64,000 nucleotides of DNA, from positions 1 through 64,000 of the forward strand of contig NZ_BCXE01000006.1 in assembly GCF_001894945.1 (NCBI RefSeq), given 5' to 3'. This DNA is from Rhodococcus ruber NBRC 15591 (GTDB lineage Bacteria > Actinomycetota > Actinomycetes > Mycobacteriales > Mycobacteriaceae). Under the pieces are notes generated by a model. The model had not been told where the DNA came from, ran no database searches, and was given only the letters and a program-made list of their open reading frames with translations. This document shows positions 1 through 7,520 of the stretch, piece after piece; positions within the stretch are counted from its first letter, which is position 1; the number at the start of each line of letters is the position of its first letter. The position numbers were made by a program, and so were the translations under genes.

Positions 1-106
1 CCTCGTTCCACAGGAACCGGCAGCGATGCCACTCGTCGAGCAGGGCGCGTTCGGCGGCGCGGCCCGGCCGCAACCGGTAGTTGTAGCGCACCACCTCGTC
101 CCCCAT
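1..106 (-). CDS. tnpB: TnpB (IS200/IS605 family), N-terminal part only
   Basis: This is the first part of an RNA-guided TnpB nuclease, cut off by the window edge. Translation from the ATG at 106 gives MGDEVVRYNYRLRPG and then a WHRCRFLWNE motif, matching residue for residue most of the start of the complete TnpB at 7437-8600 (MGVEVVRYNYRLRPG...). Differences such as LLDEWHR versus LMQEWHR show a diverged second copy rather than an identical recent duplicate. No catalytic residues are visible because they lie beyond the edge. Confidence 0.8.
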   Translation of the reverse strand, partial: MGDEVVRYNYRLRPGRAAERALLDEWHRCRFLWNE

Positions 107-228
107 GTCCGGCACCGTAGCCGCACCCTCCGACACGTTCGCTCGACACCACCCCAGCCCGCCACCGAGGAAGGAGGACGGCGCTTGCGCTCCCTCGTCT
201 ACGAGGCAGTATCCGCGCCGAACACCAG
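107..228 (-). mobile_element. Left end of the first IS200/IS605-type element
   Basis: The stretch upstream of the partial tnpB aligns with 8601-8716 upstream of the complete copy; the shared tail reads AGTATCCGCGCCG and ends in CAG. It contains an imperfect hairpin at 190-209 (CTCCCTCG, loop TCTA, CGAGGCAG, one mismatch), the usual type of subterminal structure at ends of this family. The last base of the element, 228, directly precedes the ATGA that opens the acyl-CoA dehydrogenase gene, so the insertion replaced that gene's native leader. Confidence 0.65.
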
Positions 229-1326
229 ATGACCGACCTGCTGTACTCCGACACCGAGGACGCCCTGCGCGACAGCGTCCGTCGCATGCTCGCCGAGCGT
301 TGTCCTGCGTCCGTCGTGGTGACCGCGTACGACGCCGCGCCCGCCGACTTCTCGGGCGTGTGGAAGACCGTGGCCGTCGAACTCGGGCTGGCGGGGCTGC
401 TGGTGCCCGAATCCCTGGGCGGCGCCGGCGCGGGCACCCGCGAGGCCGCGGTCGTCATGGAGGAGATCGGCCGGGCCGTCGCGCCGGTGCCGTACCTGTC
501 GAGCGCGGTGCTCGCCACCGTCGCGTTGCTGCGTGCCGGCGACACCGGGACGGTGCCGGACCTCGCGGCCGGTGCCGTCACCGGCGCCCTCGCGGTCCCG
601 CTGTCGGTGGGGCCGGACGCCGCGATCACCGGGGTGCGTCGCACCGGCGACGGCCTGACCGGCCGGGTCACCAGCGTTGCCGGAGCACACGAGGCCGACG
701 TGCTCGTCGTCCCCGTCGCGGGGCCCGACGGCCTCGAACTGCACACCGTCCGGTCGGATGCGCCCGCCGTCACGGTGACCCCCGTGCTGTCGCTGGACAT
801 GACCCGGCCGATCGCCGACGTCGAGTTCGCCGGGGCCGCCTCCACCCGCATCGACGGCGGCGACGCGGCAGCGGCCGTGACCGAGGCGCTGCGGTGCGGG
901 GCGGTGCTGCTCGCCTCCGAGCAGCTCGGGGTGGCCCAGTGGTGCCTCGAGACGACCGTCGCCTACGTCAAGGAGCGCCGCCAGTTCGGTCGCGCCGTCG
1001 GCTCGTACCAGGCGATCAAGCACCGGCTCGCCGACCTGTGGCTCGAGGTGGGCGCGGCGCAGTCCGCCGCCCGGTACGCGGCCGACGCGTACGCGCGCGG
1101 CGACGGCGACACCGCGATCGCGACCGCCGTCGCCCAGGCGTACTGCAGCGACGTCGCGGTGCACGCCGCCGAGGAGTGCATCCAGTTGCACGGCGGCATC
1201 GGGATGACCTGGGAATACCCGGCACACCTCTACCTCAAGCGGGCCAAGGCCGATCAGCTCGCGCTCGGCGTCCCGTCCCGGCACCGCGCCCGGCTGGCCG
1301 AGCTCGTCGACCTGCCGGTCGCATGA
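229..1326 (+). CDS. Acyl-CoA dehydrogenase family protein
   Basis: A 365-residue flavoprotein expected to introduce an alpha,beta double bond into an acyl-CoA. The N-terminal helical part contains a typical LGLAGLLVPESLGGAGAG stretch (about residues 56-73), and the C-terminal helical domain carries ERRQFGRAVGSYQAIKH and LHGGIGMTWEYP, the family signature with Glu in the WEYP segment. The protein is slightly short and the middle beta domain is divergent, resembling the alpha/beta-paired FadE enzymes of actinobacterial steroid and side-chain degradation rather than classical short-chain enzymes; that placement is an inference. It starts the operon running to 4540. The ATG abuts an IS end and has only IS sequence as its ribosome-binding region (GGAGG at about 175). 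Confidence 0.88.
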   Translation: MTDLLYSDTEDALRDSVRRMLAERCPASVVVTAYDAAPADFSGVWKTVAVELGLAGLLVPESLGGAGAGTREAAVVMEEIGRAVAPVPYLSSAVLATVALLRAGDTGTVPDLAAGAVTGALAVPLSVGPDAAITGVRRTGDGLTGRVTSVAGAHEADVLVVPVAGPDGLELHTVRSDAPAVTVTPVLSLDMTRPIADVEFAGAASTRIDGGDAAAAVTEALRCGAVLLASEQLGVAQWCLETTVAYVKERRQFGRAVGSYQAIKHRLADLWLEVGAAQSAARYAADAYARGDGDTAIATAVAQAYCSDVAVHAAEECIQLHGGIGMTWEYPAHLYLKRAKADQLALGVPSRHRARLAELVDLPVA

Positions 1327-1363
1327 ACCGCTGCAATCACACGAAAGGACGGGTGTCGCGACG

Positions 1364-3022
1364 ATGAGCTGGTACGACGACAGGCCCTGGATGGCGCAGT
1401 ACGATCCCCGCGTGGCCGAGGTCGGACCCGTCCCGCGACGGACCACCCTCGAGGTGTTCGCGGACGCCGTCGCGACGGCGCCGGACGGGCCGGCGATCAC
1501 GTATCTCGGTGCGACGCTGACGTATCGGGAGGTCGACGAGCTCACCGACGGGGTGGCGGCGTACCTGCTCGCGCAGGGCTTCCGCTCGGGTGACCGGCTC
1601 GCCGTGTACCTGCAGAACGTGCCGCAGTTCGTCCTCGCGCTGTTCGGTGCGTGGAAGGCCGGCGGCGCGGTGGTGCCGCTGAACCCGATGTACAAGGACG
1701 AACTCGACCACATCCTCACCGACGCAGGCGTCGTCGCCGTCGTGTGCGGCGAACAGGCGTGGGCGGACCGGGTGGCGGAGCGGGCCGCCGGGGCGGGCGT
1801 GACGATCGCGTTGACGGCGAGCGAGCTGGACCTGCAGACCTCGAACGACGAGCGGCTCTTCGCCGGCGTCGAGCGCCGCCGGACCTCGGGTGTCCCCGAT
1901 CTGCTCGAGGTCGCCCGCGAGTGGGCTGGCCGCCCCGTCCCCGACCCCGGCCTGGTCCCCGACGACATCGCGCTCGTCTCCTACACGTCCGGGACGAGCG
2001 GACTGCCCAAGGGTGCCACCAACACCCACGCGAACCTCACCGTCAACTGCGTACTGCTGCGCCTGTACGACGAGATCCCGGCGGGTTCGCCGATCTTCGC
2101 GCTCGCACCGCTGTTCCACATCACCGGAATGGTGGTGCAGCTGCTCACGGCGGTGGATCTGGCCGGTCCGCTGGTCCTGGCCTACCGCTTCGACGCCGGG
2201 GTGGTGCTCGACGTCCTGAAGCGGGAGCGGCCCGCTTTCATGGTCGGCCCGTCGACCGCGTTCATGGCGCTGCTGGCACATCCGTCGTTCTCGTCGGACG
2301 CGTTCGAGTCGCTGCTGACTCTCAATTCCGGTGGCGCGCCACTGCCGCCGGCCATCGTCGAACGCTTCCGCGAGCGGACCGGCCTCTACATCCGCAACGG
2401 GTACGGCCTGACGGAGACCAGTGCGCCCTGCGTCGTCGTGCCTTCCGGTCGTGAGGCGCCGGTGGATCCGGACTCGGGCACACTGTCCATCGGTCTGCCG
2501 CTGCCCACCGCGACGGTGCGCATCGTCGACGAGGACGGCAAGGACCTCGGACCGGGCGAGGTCGGGGAGATCGCCGTCGAGGGGCCGATGGTCGTCCCCG
2601 CCTACTGGAATCTGCCCGAGGCCACCGCCCAGTCCATTCCGGGCGGACGGTTGCTGACCGGTGACGTCGGCTTCATGGACGCACAGGGCTGGGTGTACGT
2701 CGTCGACCGCAAGAAGGACATGATCAACGCCTCCGGGTTCAAGGTCTGGCCCCGCGAGGTCGAGGACGTGCTCTACCGGCATCCGGCGGTCCGGGAGGCC
2801 GCGGTCGTCGGCGTGCCCGACTCCTACCGCGGCGAGTCGGTCGCCGCGTTCGTGAGCCTGCGCCCGGACCAGCAGGTCGACCCGGACGAACTGGTGACCT
2901 GGTGCCGCGAGCGGCTGGCCGCCTACAAGGCACCCCGGTCGGTCGAGATCCTCGACGAGCTGCCCAAGACCACCAGCGGGAAGATCCTGCGCCGCGAGAT
3001 GCGCAGGGTCGCATCGTCCTGA
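1364..3022 (+). CDS. Acyl-CoA synthetase (AMP-forming ligase)
   Basis: A 552-residue member of the ANL adenylating superfamily that activates a carboxylic acid through an acyl-AMP and transfers it to CoA. The P-loop-like motif SYTSGTSGLPKG lies at about residues 205-216, followed by NGYGLTET, GDVGFMDAQGWVYVVDRKKDM with the hinge region, and the C-terminal Lys motif TTSGKILRREM. Full length for the family. It follows the dehydrogenase by 37 nt and precedes the thioesterase by 16 nt, so an operon that activates, dehydrogenates and releases one acyl substrate is likely. The substrate cannot be read from the sequence; medium- or long-chain fatty, aromatic or side-chain acids are all possible. Confidence 0.9.
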   Translation: MSWYDDRPWMAQYDPRVAEVGPVPRRTTLEVFADAVATAPDGPAITYLGATLTYREVDELTDGVAAYLLAQGFRSGDRLAVYLQNVPQFVLALFGAWKAGGAVVPLNPMYKDELDHILTDAGVVAVVCGEQAWADRVAERAAGAGVTIALTASELDLQTSNDERLFAGVERRRTSGVPDLLEVAREWAGRPVPDPGLVPDDIALVSYTSGTSGLPKGATNTHANLTVNCVLLRLYDEIPAGSPIFALAPLFHITGMVVQLLTAVDLAGPLVLAYRFDAGVVLDVLKRERPAFMVGPSTAFMALLAHPSFSSDAFESLLTLNSGGAPLPPAIVERFRERTGLYIRNGYGLTETSAPCVVVPSGREAPVDPDSGTLSIGLPLPTATVRIVDEDGKDLGPGEVGEIAVEGPMVVPAYWNLPEATAQSIPGGRLLTGDVGFMDAQGWVYVVDRKKDMINASGFKVWPREVEDVLYRHPAVREAAVVGVPDSYRGESVAAFVSLRPDQQVDPDELVTWCRERLAAYKAPRSVEILDELPKTTSGKILRREMRRVASS

Positions 3023-3038
3023 CCCGAGGAGGAGACAC

Positions 3039-3890
3039 GTGCCGAGCATCGACGAGATCCTGCGCCTGCGCGAGATCGCCCCGGCGACGTTCCGCGCCGA
3101 CCCGGTGCCGACCGAGATGGAGCGCACCTTCGGCGGTCAGGTCGCGGGGCAGGCGCTCGCCGCGGCGGCACGGACCGTGCCGCGGGAGTTCGGCGTGCAC
3201 TCGGTGCACGGCCACTTCCTGCGCCCCGGCCGCCCGCTCGAGCCCGCCGACTATCACGTGGACGCCGTGCGGGACGGCGGCAGCTTCCGCACCCGCTACG
3301 TCACCGCCGTCCAGGACGGCGAGACGGTGTTCACCCTCACCGCCTCGTTCCACCGCGGCGACGACGGGCACACCCACCAGGCGGCCATGCCGCCCACGAC
3401 CGGACCGGAGGAGGTCACGGAGAACGGGCGCCCGTGGGCCGCGTGGTACGACTTTCCGGAGTGGGACGACTGGGAACGTCGCTGGCTCCCTGCGGACGAG
3501 GCCACACCCGACGTGCCGGCGCGCCGACGGCTGTGGATCCGGCACCGCAGGCCGCTGCCCGACGACCCGGTCCTGCACGCCTGTGCCCTGACTTACTGCA
3601 GCGACATGGCGCTGCTCGACATCGCCGTCCTGCCGCACCCCGAACGGCCGATCCAGGGGGCGTCCCTCGACCACGCAGTGTGGTTCCTGCGGCCGTTCCG
3701 GGTGGACGAATGGCTGCTGTTCGATCAGGTGTCGCCGTCGTCCGACTCGGGACGCGCCCTGATCCAGGGACAGATCTTCGACACGGCCGGACGACTGGTC
3801 GCCGTCGTCACGCAGGAGGGCATGGTGCGGTTCCACGTCGAGCGCGGCGCGGCGGTCGGTGCCGGACGCGCCGAAGGGCGGGATCGATGA
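3039..3890 (+). CDS. Acyl-CoA thioesterase II (TesB family)
   Basis: A 283-residue double-hotdog thioesterase that hydrolyses acyl-CoA to free acid and CoA. The N-terminal hotdog shows ERTFGGQVAGQALAAA and HSVHGHFLRPG, and the C-terminal one shows LTYCSDMALLD and SLDHAVWFLRPFR, the arrangement seen in TesB and actinobacterial homologues. The GTG start at 3039 is chosen because AGGAGGAG lies just upstream. Its last four bases overlap the start of the next gene (ATGA), indicating translational coupling with the HAD protein. Confidence 0.9.
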   Translation: MPSIDEILRLREIAPATFRADPVPTEMERTFGGQVAGQALAAAARTVPREFGVHSVHGHFLRPGRPLEPADYHVDAVRDGGSFRTRYVTAVQDGETVFTLTASFHRGDDGHTHQAAMPPTTGPEEVTENGRPWAAWYDFPEWDDWERRWLPADEATPDVPARRRLWIRHRRPLPDDPVLHACALTYCSDMALLDIAVLPHPERPIQGASLDHAVWFLRPFRVDEWLLFDQVSPSSDSGRALIQGQIFDTAGRLVAVVTQEGMVRFHVERGAAVGAGRAEGRDR

Positions 3891-4540
3891 ACCGCGCCGC
3901 GCCCGAACGCACTGCCGTCCTGGTCGACTTCGGAGGCGTGCTCACCACGAGCGTGTTCGCGGCGTTCGAGCAGTTCGGCGCGGCACTCGGCGATCCGGGA
4001 CTGCCGCTGCGGCTGCTCGGCGGCGACCCGGACTCGCGACGGCTGCTCGCCGACCACGAGTCGGGGCGCATCGACGCGGAGGAGTTCGAGCAGGGCTTCG
4101 CCGGACGGCTCCGCGCCCACGGAGCAGCCGTGACCGCGGAAGGACTCGCCGCCCGGATGCAGGCCGGGCTGCGGCGCGACGACCGGACGGTGGCCCTCCT
4201 CGACGATCTGCGGGCCGCCGGCGTACCGGTGGCGCTGGTGTCCAACGCCTTCGGACGGGACTGCTACGCGGGCTTCGACCTGACCGCACTCGCGGACGAG
4301 GTGGTGATCTCCGCCGAGGTCGGCATCCGTAAGCCGTCGCGCCGCATCTACGCCCTCGCGTGCGAGCGCCTGGGGGTCGCCCCCGAACAGGCCGTCATGA
4401 TCGACGACCTGCAGCAGAACCTCGACGGAGCGGCGCGGATCGGCATCGCCGGCGTGCTGCACACCGACGCCGACCGCACCCGCTCCGAGCTCGCCGGGCG
4501 ATTCGGCCTCGTGACGGGAGGGGTGCCCGGTCAGGTGTGA
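3887..4540 (+). CDS. HAD-family hydrolase (subfamily IA-like)
   Basis: A 217-residue haloacid-dehalogenase-type phosphatase. Motif I reads VDFGGVLT, in which the usual second Asp (DxDxT) is replaced by Gly, as in the HAD-IA variants related to the N-terminal domain of soluble epoxide hydrolase. Motif II is ALVSNAF, the Lys region is EVGIRKPSRRIYALA, and motif III is MIDDLQQN. The nucleophile Asp is intact but general acid catalysis may differ, so the activity could be phosphatase or something else. It is translationally coupled (ATGA overlap) to the thioesterase and so probably belongs to the same acyl-CoA pathway. Confidence 0.85.
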   Translation: MNRAAPERTAVLVDFGGVLTTSVFAAFEQFGAALGDPGLPLRLLGGDPDSRRLLADHESGRIDAEEFEQGFAGRLRAHGAAVTAEGLAARMQAGLRRDDRTVALLDDLRAAGVPVALVSNAFGRDCYAGFDLTALADEVVISAEVGIRKPSRRIYALACERLGVAPEQAVMIDDLQQNLDGAARIGIAGVLHTDADRTRSELAGRFGLVTGGVPGQV

Positions 4541-4568
4541 GCCCCGTACGCGCGGGTACCCGCCACCC

Positions 4569-5201
4569 ATGACCAACGCACATCCTCACGGCCTCGATGC
4601 CGCGCCGTCCGGCGCTGCGGGCTCGTCGGACGAGTCGGTCAAGGAGAGGCAGCTGCTGCAGGTGCTGACGAAGGCGGTGAACACCCTCGGTGAGGCCGGG
4701 GTGCGGTTCGCCGTCGGCGGCGGCTGCGCGGTGTACGCGCGTGGCGGCCCGGCGTCCGACCACGACGTGGACCTGTTCGTCCGCCCGCTCGATGTGGACG
4801 CCGCGCGGGAGGCGCTCGTCGCCGCCGGCATGCGTCCCGTCGACCCGCCCGAGAACTGGCTGAGCAAGGTCTACGAGGGTGATCACCTTGTGGACCTGAT
4901 CTTCCGTCCCAACGACCGGGACGTCGACGATTCGATGCTCGCCCGCGCACAGTGGATGCGCATCGGTCCGACCGCGGCGCCGGTGATCAGCGGCACCGAC
5001 CTGATGAGCGACAAGCTCAACGTGCTCGACGCCCACCGCTGCGACTTCGCGCCGTTGCTGCGTATCGCCCGCGCCCTGCGCGAGCAGGTGGACTGGGGGC
5101 AGGTGGCCACCGCGACGGCCGCGTCGCCGTACGCCCGCGCCTTCCTCGGCCTGCTCGCCGATCTGGGCATCATCGAACCCGACCCGGAGGCCCGACGATG
5201 A
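4569..5201 (+). CDS. Nucleotidyltransferase-fold protein
   Basis: A 210-residue protein with the minimal nucleotidyltransferase pattern: FAVGGGCAVYARGG, then a short spacer and DHDVDLFVRP (about residues 58-70), where the paired Asp residues would bind metal, and a third acidic position near VDLIFRP. Such proteins occur as stand-alone transferases or toxin-like antitoxin partners, but no toxin is adjacent. It is the first gene of a tightly coupled trio with a BON-domain protein and a metallophosphoesterase (ATGA overlaps at both joints), which suggests a shared role, not known to me. No convincing Shine-Dalgarno precedes the ATG. Confidence 0.75.
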   Translation: MTNAHPHGLDAAPSGAAGSSDESVKERQLLQVLTKAVNTLGEAGVRFAVGGGCAVYARGGPASDHDVDLFVRPLDVDAAREALVAAGMRPVDPPENWLSKVYEGDHLVDLIFRPNDRDVDDSMLARAQWMRIGPTAAPVISGTDLMSDKLNVLDAHRCDFAPLLRIARALREQVDWGQVATATAASPYARAFLGLLADLGIIEPDPEARR

Positions 5202-5464
5202 GTCACGAACACCCGGAGCACCCGCAATACGTGGTCGCGCACCTGCACCGCGCCCTGGCCGAGGACCCCCGCACCGCCGAACAGGGCGTGCGTGTCACGA
5301 TCCGCGGCACCGACGTCTACCTGACCGGCGAGGTCGCCAGCGCCGCGCGTCGTGACGCGCTGACCGTGGTGGTGCAGGAACAGCTGCCTGGCGTCACCGT
5401 CCACAACGACGTGCACGTCGTCGACTCGCGCGACCCCGGAACTTCGGTGGAGGAACTGCGATGA
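5198..5464 (+). CDS. BON-domain protein
   Basis: An 88-residue protein made up almost entirely of one BON domain: VRVTIRGTDVYLTGEVAS, RRDALTVVVQEQLPGVTVHNDV. BON domains usually bind phospholipid or other hydrophobic surfaces and are often secreted or part of channels; no signal peptide is present here, so this copy is predicted cytosolic. The start ATG overlaps the stop of the nucleotidyltransferase (ATGA), and its own stop overlaps the metallophosphoesterase start in the same way. Confidence 0.82.
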   Translation: MSHEHPEHPQYVVAHLHRALAEDPRTAEQGVRVTIRGTDVYLTGEVASAARRDALTVVVQEQLPGVTVHNDVHVVDSRDPGTSVEELR

Positions 5465-6174
5465 GGATTGCCGCCGTCGGAGACGTCCACCTGGCCGAGG
5501 ACGCCCGCGGTCATCTGCGGCCCGCCCTCGAACACCTGCACGAGCACGCCGACGTGCTGCTGCTCGCCGGTGACCTCACTCGGCACGGCACCGTCGACGA
5601 GGCGCGCGTCGTCGCCGACGAGTTCGGCGATCTACCGGTGCCCGTCGTCGGTGTGCTCGGCAACCACGACTATCACAGCGACGCCGAGGACGAGATCACC
5701 GAACTGCTCCGCGACCGGGGCATCGTCGTGCTCGAGGGCGAGTCGGTCGTCCTCGACGTGGACGGGGCCCGGCTCGGCGTGGCGGGAACCAAGGGGTTCG
5801 GCGGGGGTTTCGCGGGCAAGTGCGCGAGCGCGTTCGGTGAGCCGGAGATGAAACAGTTCGCCGGGCACACCGTGGAACTGGCCGACAGGTTCCGTGGCGC
5901 CGTCGCCGAGCTCGACGGTGCCGACGTCCGCGTGGCGCTGCTGCACTATTCGCCGATCAGCGACACCCTGCGCGGCGAGCCCGCCGAGATCTATCCGTTC
6001 CTCGGGTCGTATCTGCTGGGCGAGCCGATCGACGAGTTCCACCTCGATCTCGCGGTGCACGGGCACGCACACGCGGGGTGCGAGCGCGGCACGACCCCGG
6101 GCGGTGTGCGGGTCCGCAACGTCGCACAGCCGGTCATCCGCACCGCGTACGCGGTGTATCGGTTCGAGAACTGA
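5461..6174 (+). CDS. Metallophosphoesterase (calcineurin-like)
   Basis: A 237-residue phosphoesterase with all metal-binding motifs of the calcineurin-like fold in order: GDVHLAED near the N-terminus, LLAGDLTRHG, GVLGNHDYHS, LLHYSPIS and VHGHAHAG. Two metal ions and hydrolysis of a phosphomono- or diester are expected; the substrate is unknown. It is the last gene of the trio beginning at 4569 and is followed by a strong hairpin. Confidence 0.88.
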   Translation: MRIAAVGDVHLAEDARGHLRPALEHLHEHADVLLLAGDLTRHGTVDEARVVADEFGDLPVPVVGVLGNHDYHSDAEDEITELLRDRGIVVLEGESVVLDVDGARLGVAGTKGFGGGFAGKCASAFGEPEMKQFAGHTVELADRFRGAVAELDGADVRVALLHYSPISDTLRGEPAEIYPFLGSYLLGEPIDEFHLDLAVHGHAHAGCERGTTPGGVRVRNVAQPVIRTAYAVYRFEN

Positions 6175-6176
6175 TC

Positions 6177-6213
6177 GCGCCCGGCCGCGCCGCGGGGCGA
6201 CCCGGCCGGGCGC
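6177..6213. terminator. GC-rich hairpin between convergent genes
   Basis: A perfect 11-bp inverted repeat (GCGCCCGGCCG at 6177-6187, CGGCCGGGCGC at 6203-6213) lies in the 46-nt gap between the metallophosphoesterase and the leftward oxidoreductase. It has no T-run, as is common for actinobacterial terminators, and could serve both strands. Confidence 0.55.
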
Positions 6214-6220
6214 GGGGTTC

Positions 6221-7237
6221 TCAGGAGTCGGCCGTGGTCTTCAGGACGAGTTTGCCGGTGTTGGCACCGTCGAACAGCATGTTGAGTGTGCGTCCGAATG
6301 CCTCGACGCCGCCGGTCTCGACCTGTTCACGGGTCACCAGTTCGCCGCGGCGGATCCATTCCGACACGGCAGCCATGCCCTCGGGGAAGCGGTCGAGGTA
6401 GTCGAAGACGATGAACCCGGTCATGGATGCCCGGTTCACGAGCAGGGACAGGTAGCGGGACGGGCCCGGCTGCGGGTCGGTCGCGTTGTAGCCGGAGATG
6501 GCCCCGCACAACACGACTCGCGCGTGCTTGCGCAGCACGGCCAGCGCCGAGTCGAGCGTCTCCCCGCCGACGTTGTCGAAGTAGATGTCGATCCCGTCCG
6601 GTGCGGCGGCGTGCAGCGCCCGGCCCACGGATCCGGCCTTGTAGTCGATGGCGGCGTCGAATCCCAGCTCGTCGGTGAGCCACGCGCACTTCTCGGGTCC
6701 GCCGGCGATGCCGATGACGCGGCATCCGCTCAGTTTCGCGATCTGCCCGGCGATGCTGCCGACGGCCCCGGCGGCGCCCGACACGAGCACGGTGTCGCCG
6801 GGCTTCATCCGCCCCACGTCGACGAGCCCGAAATATGCCGTCATGCCGGGGAATCCGAGTGCACCCAGCCACACCGGCGGCGGCGCGAGGGACTCGTCGA
6901 CCGCGACGACGCCGCTGCCGTCGGAGACGGCGTAGTCGCACACGCCGAAGTGCCCGGAGACGAGCTGTCCTTCCTTGTAGCCGTCGTGGCGGGATTCGTG
7001 TACCCGCCCGACGGCGTGGGCGCGCATGACCTCACCGATCCCGACCGGCGGGACGTACGACCGGACGTCGTTCAGCCATCCGCGCATGGCGGGGTCGAGG
7101 GAGACGTACTCGACGCGGACGGTGAACTCGCCGTCGGCCGGCTGCGGGACCGGGGCGCTGGTGACCTCCCATGTGGAGTCGTCGGGGCGGCCGACCGGTC
7201 GTCGTGCCAGTCGGACCTGCCTGTTCACGGACGCCAT
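6221..7237 (-). CDS. NADP-dependent oxidoreductase (CurA/PTGR-like MDR family)
   Basis: A 338-residue zinc-independent medium-chain reductase. After an N-terminal MASVNRQVRLARRPVGRP, the protein shows LDPAMRGWL, then GFPGMTAYFGL, the nucleotide-binding VSGAAGAVGS, and the VDIYFDNVGGETLDS signature of 2-alkenal/prostaglandin-type reductases. The expected reaction is NADPH-dependent reduction of an alpha,beta-unsaturated aldehyde or ketone. The ATG at 7237 is chosen over an upstream in-frame start because GAAAGGAAG lies just before it and family members begin at this point. A promoter with an overlapping inverted repeat (7311-7338) lies upstream. Confidence 0.88.
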   Translation of the reverse strand: MASVNRQVRLARRPVGRPDDSTWEVTSAPVPQPADGEFTVRVEYVSLDPAMRGWLNDVRSYVPPVGIGEVMRAHAVGRVHESRHDGYKEGQLVSGHFGVCDYAVSDGSGVVAVDESLAPPPVWLGALGFPGMTAYFGLVDVGRMKPGDTVLVSGAAGAVGSIAGQIAKLSGCRVIGIAGGPEKCAWLTDELGFDAAIDYKAGSVGRALHAAAPDGIDIYFDNVGGETLDSALAVLRKHARVVLCGAISGYNATDPQPGPSRYLSLLVNRASMTGFIVFDYLDRFPEGMAAVSEWIRRGELVTREQVETGGVEAFGRTLNMLFDGANTGKLVLKTTADS

Positions 7238-7310
7238 ACGTCTTCCTTTCGGTTGCAGAAAAGCCCTGCTGCGGTGCGGTGATTCGGATGTGCGGCGGTC
7301 GTCCCGGTCA

Positions 7311-7338
7311 GTTGAATTCGACGCCGGATTCAACTATA
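7311..7338 (-). promoter_or_regulatory. Putative operator/promoter of the oxidoreductase
   Basis: GTTGAAT at 7311-7317 and ATTCAAC at 7328-7334 form a perfect 7-bp inverted repeat with a 10-nt spacer. On the minus strand TATAGT (7338-7333) overlaps it and could be the -10 element. The arrangement fits repression by a TetR- or MarR-type regulator, but no regulator gene is adjacent. Confidence 0.45.
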
Positions 7339-7397
7339 CACGGTGGGTGACCGGGATCACCCCGTCGCCGCCGGATGCCCCGAGAACGGAAGGTCGA

Positions 7398-7520
7398 CTT
7401 AACGCCTCTCCTTCCCGAAGGCAGGAGATTCCCGGCTCAGACCGCAACCGCACCACCACCCGGAGGGAGGTGATCCGCTTGACTCACGTCGTCGACACCG
7501 ATGTGGCCACGCTCCGCCAC
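7398..7520 (-). ncRNA. Candidate omega-RNA / right end of the tnpB element
   Basis: In characterised TnpB systems the guide RNA is transcribed from the 3' end of tnpB through the right end, and its guide is the flanking DNA. Here the region after the tnpB stop (7437) has a hairpin at 7408-7427 with stem CTCCT/AGGAG, an inner CC/GG and a TTCG loop on the minus strand. The guide would then be the bases below about 7398. The assignment rests on position and the hairpin only; the 5' limit is a guess. Confidence 0.35.

Noticed and set aside
1337-3127. Long open frames on the strand opposite the acyl-CoA ligase and many other genes
   Set aside because: They are shadows caused by high GC at third codon positions; their translations lack domains and are rich in Arg, His and Gly.
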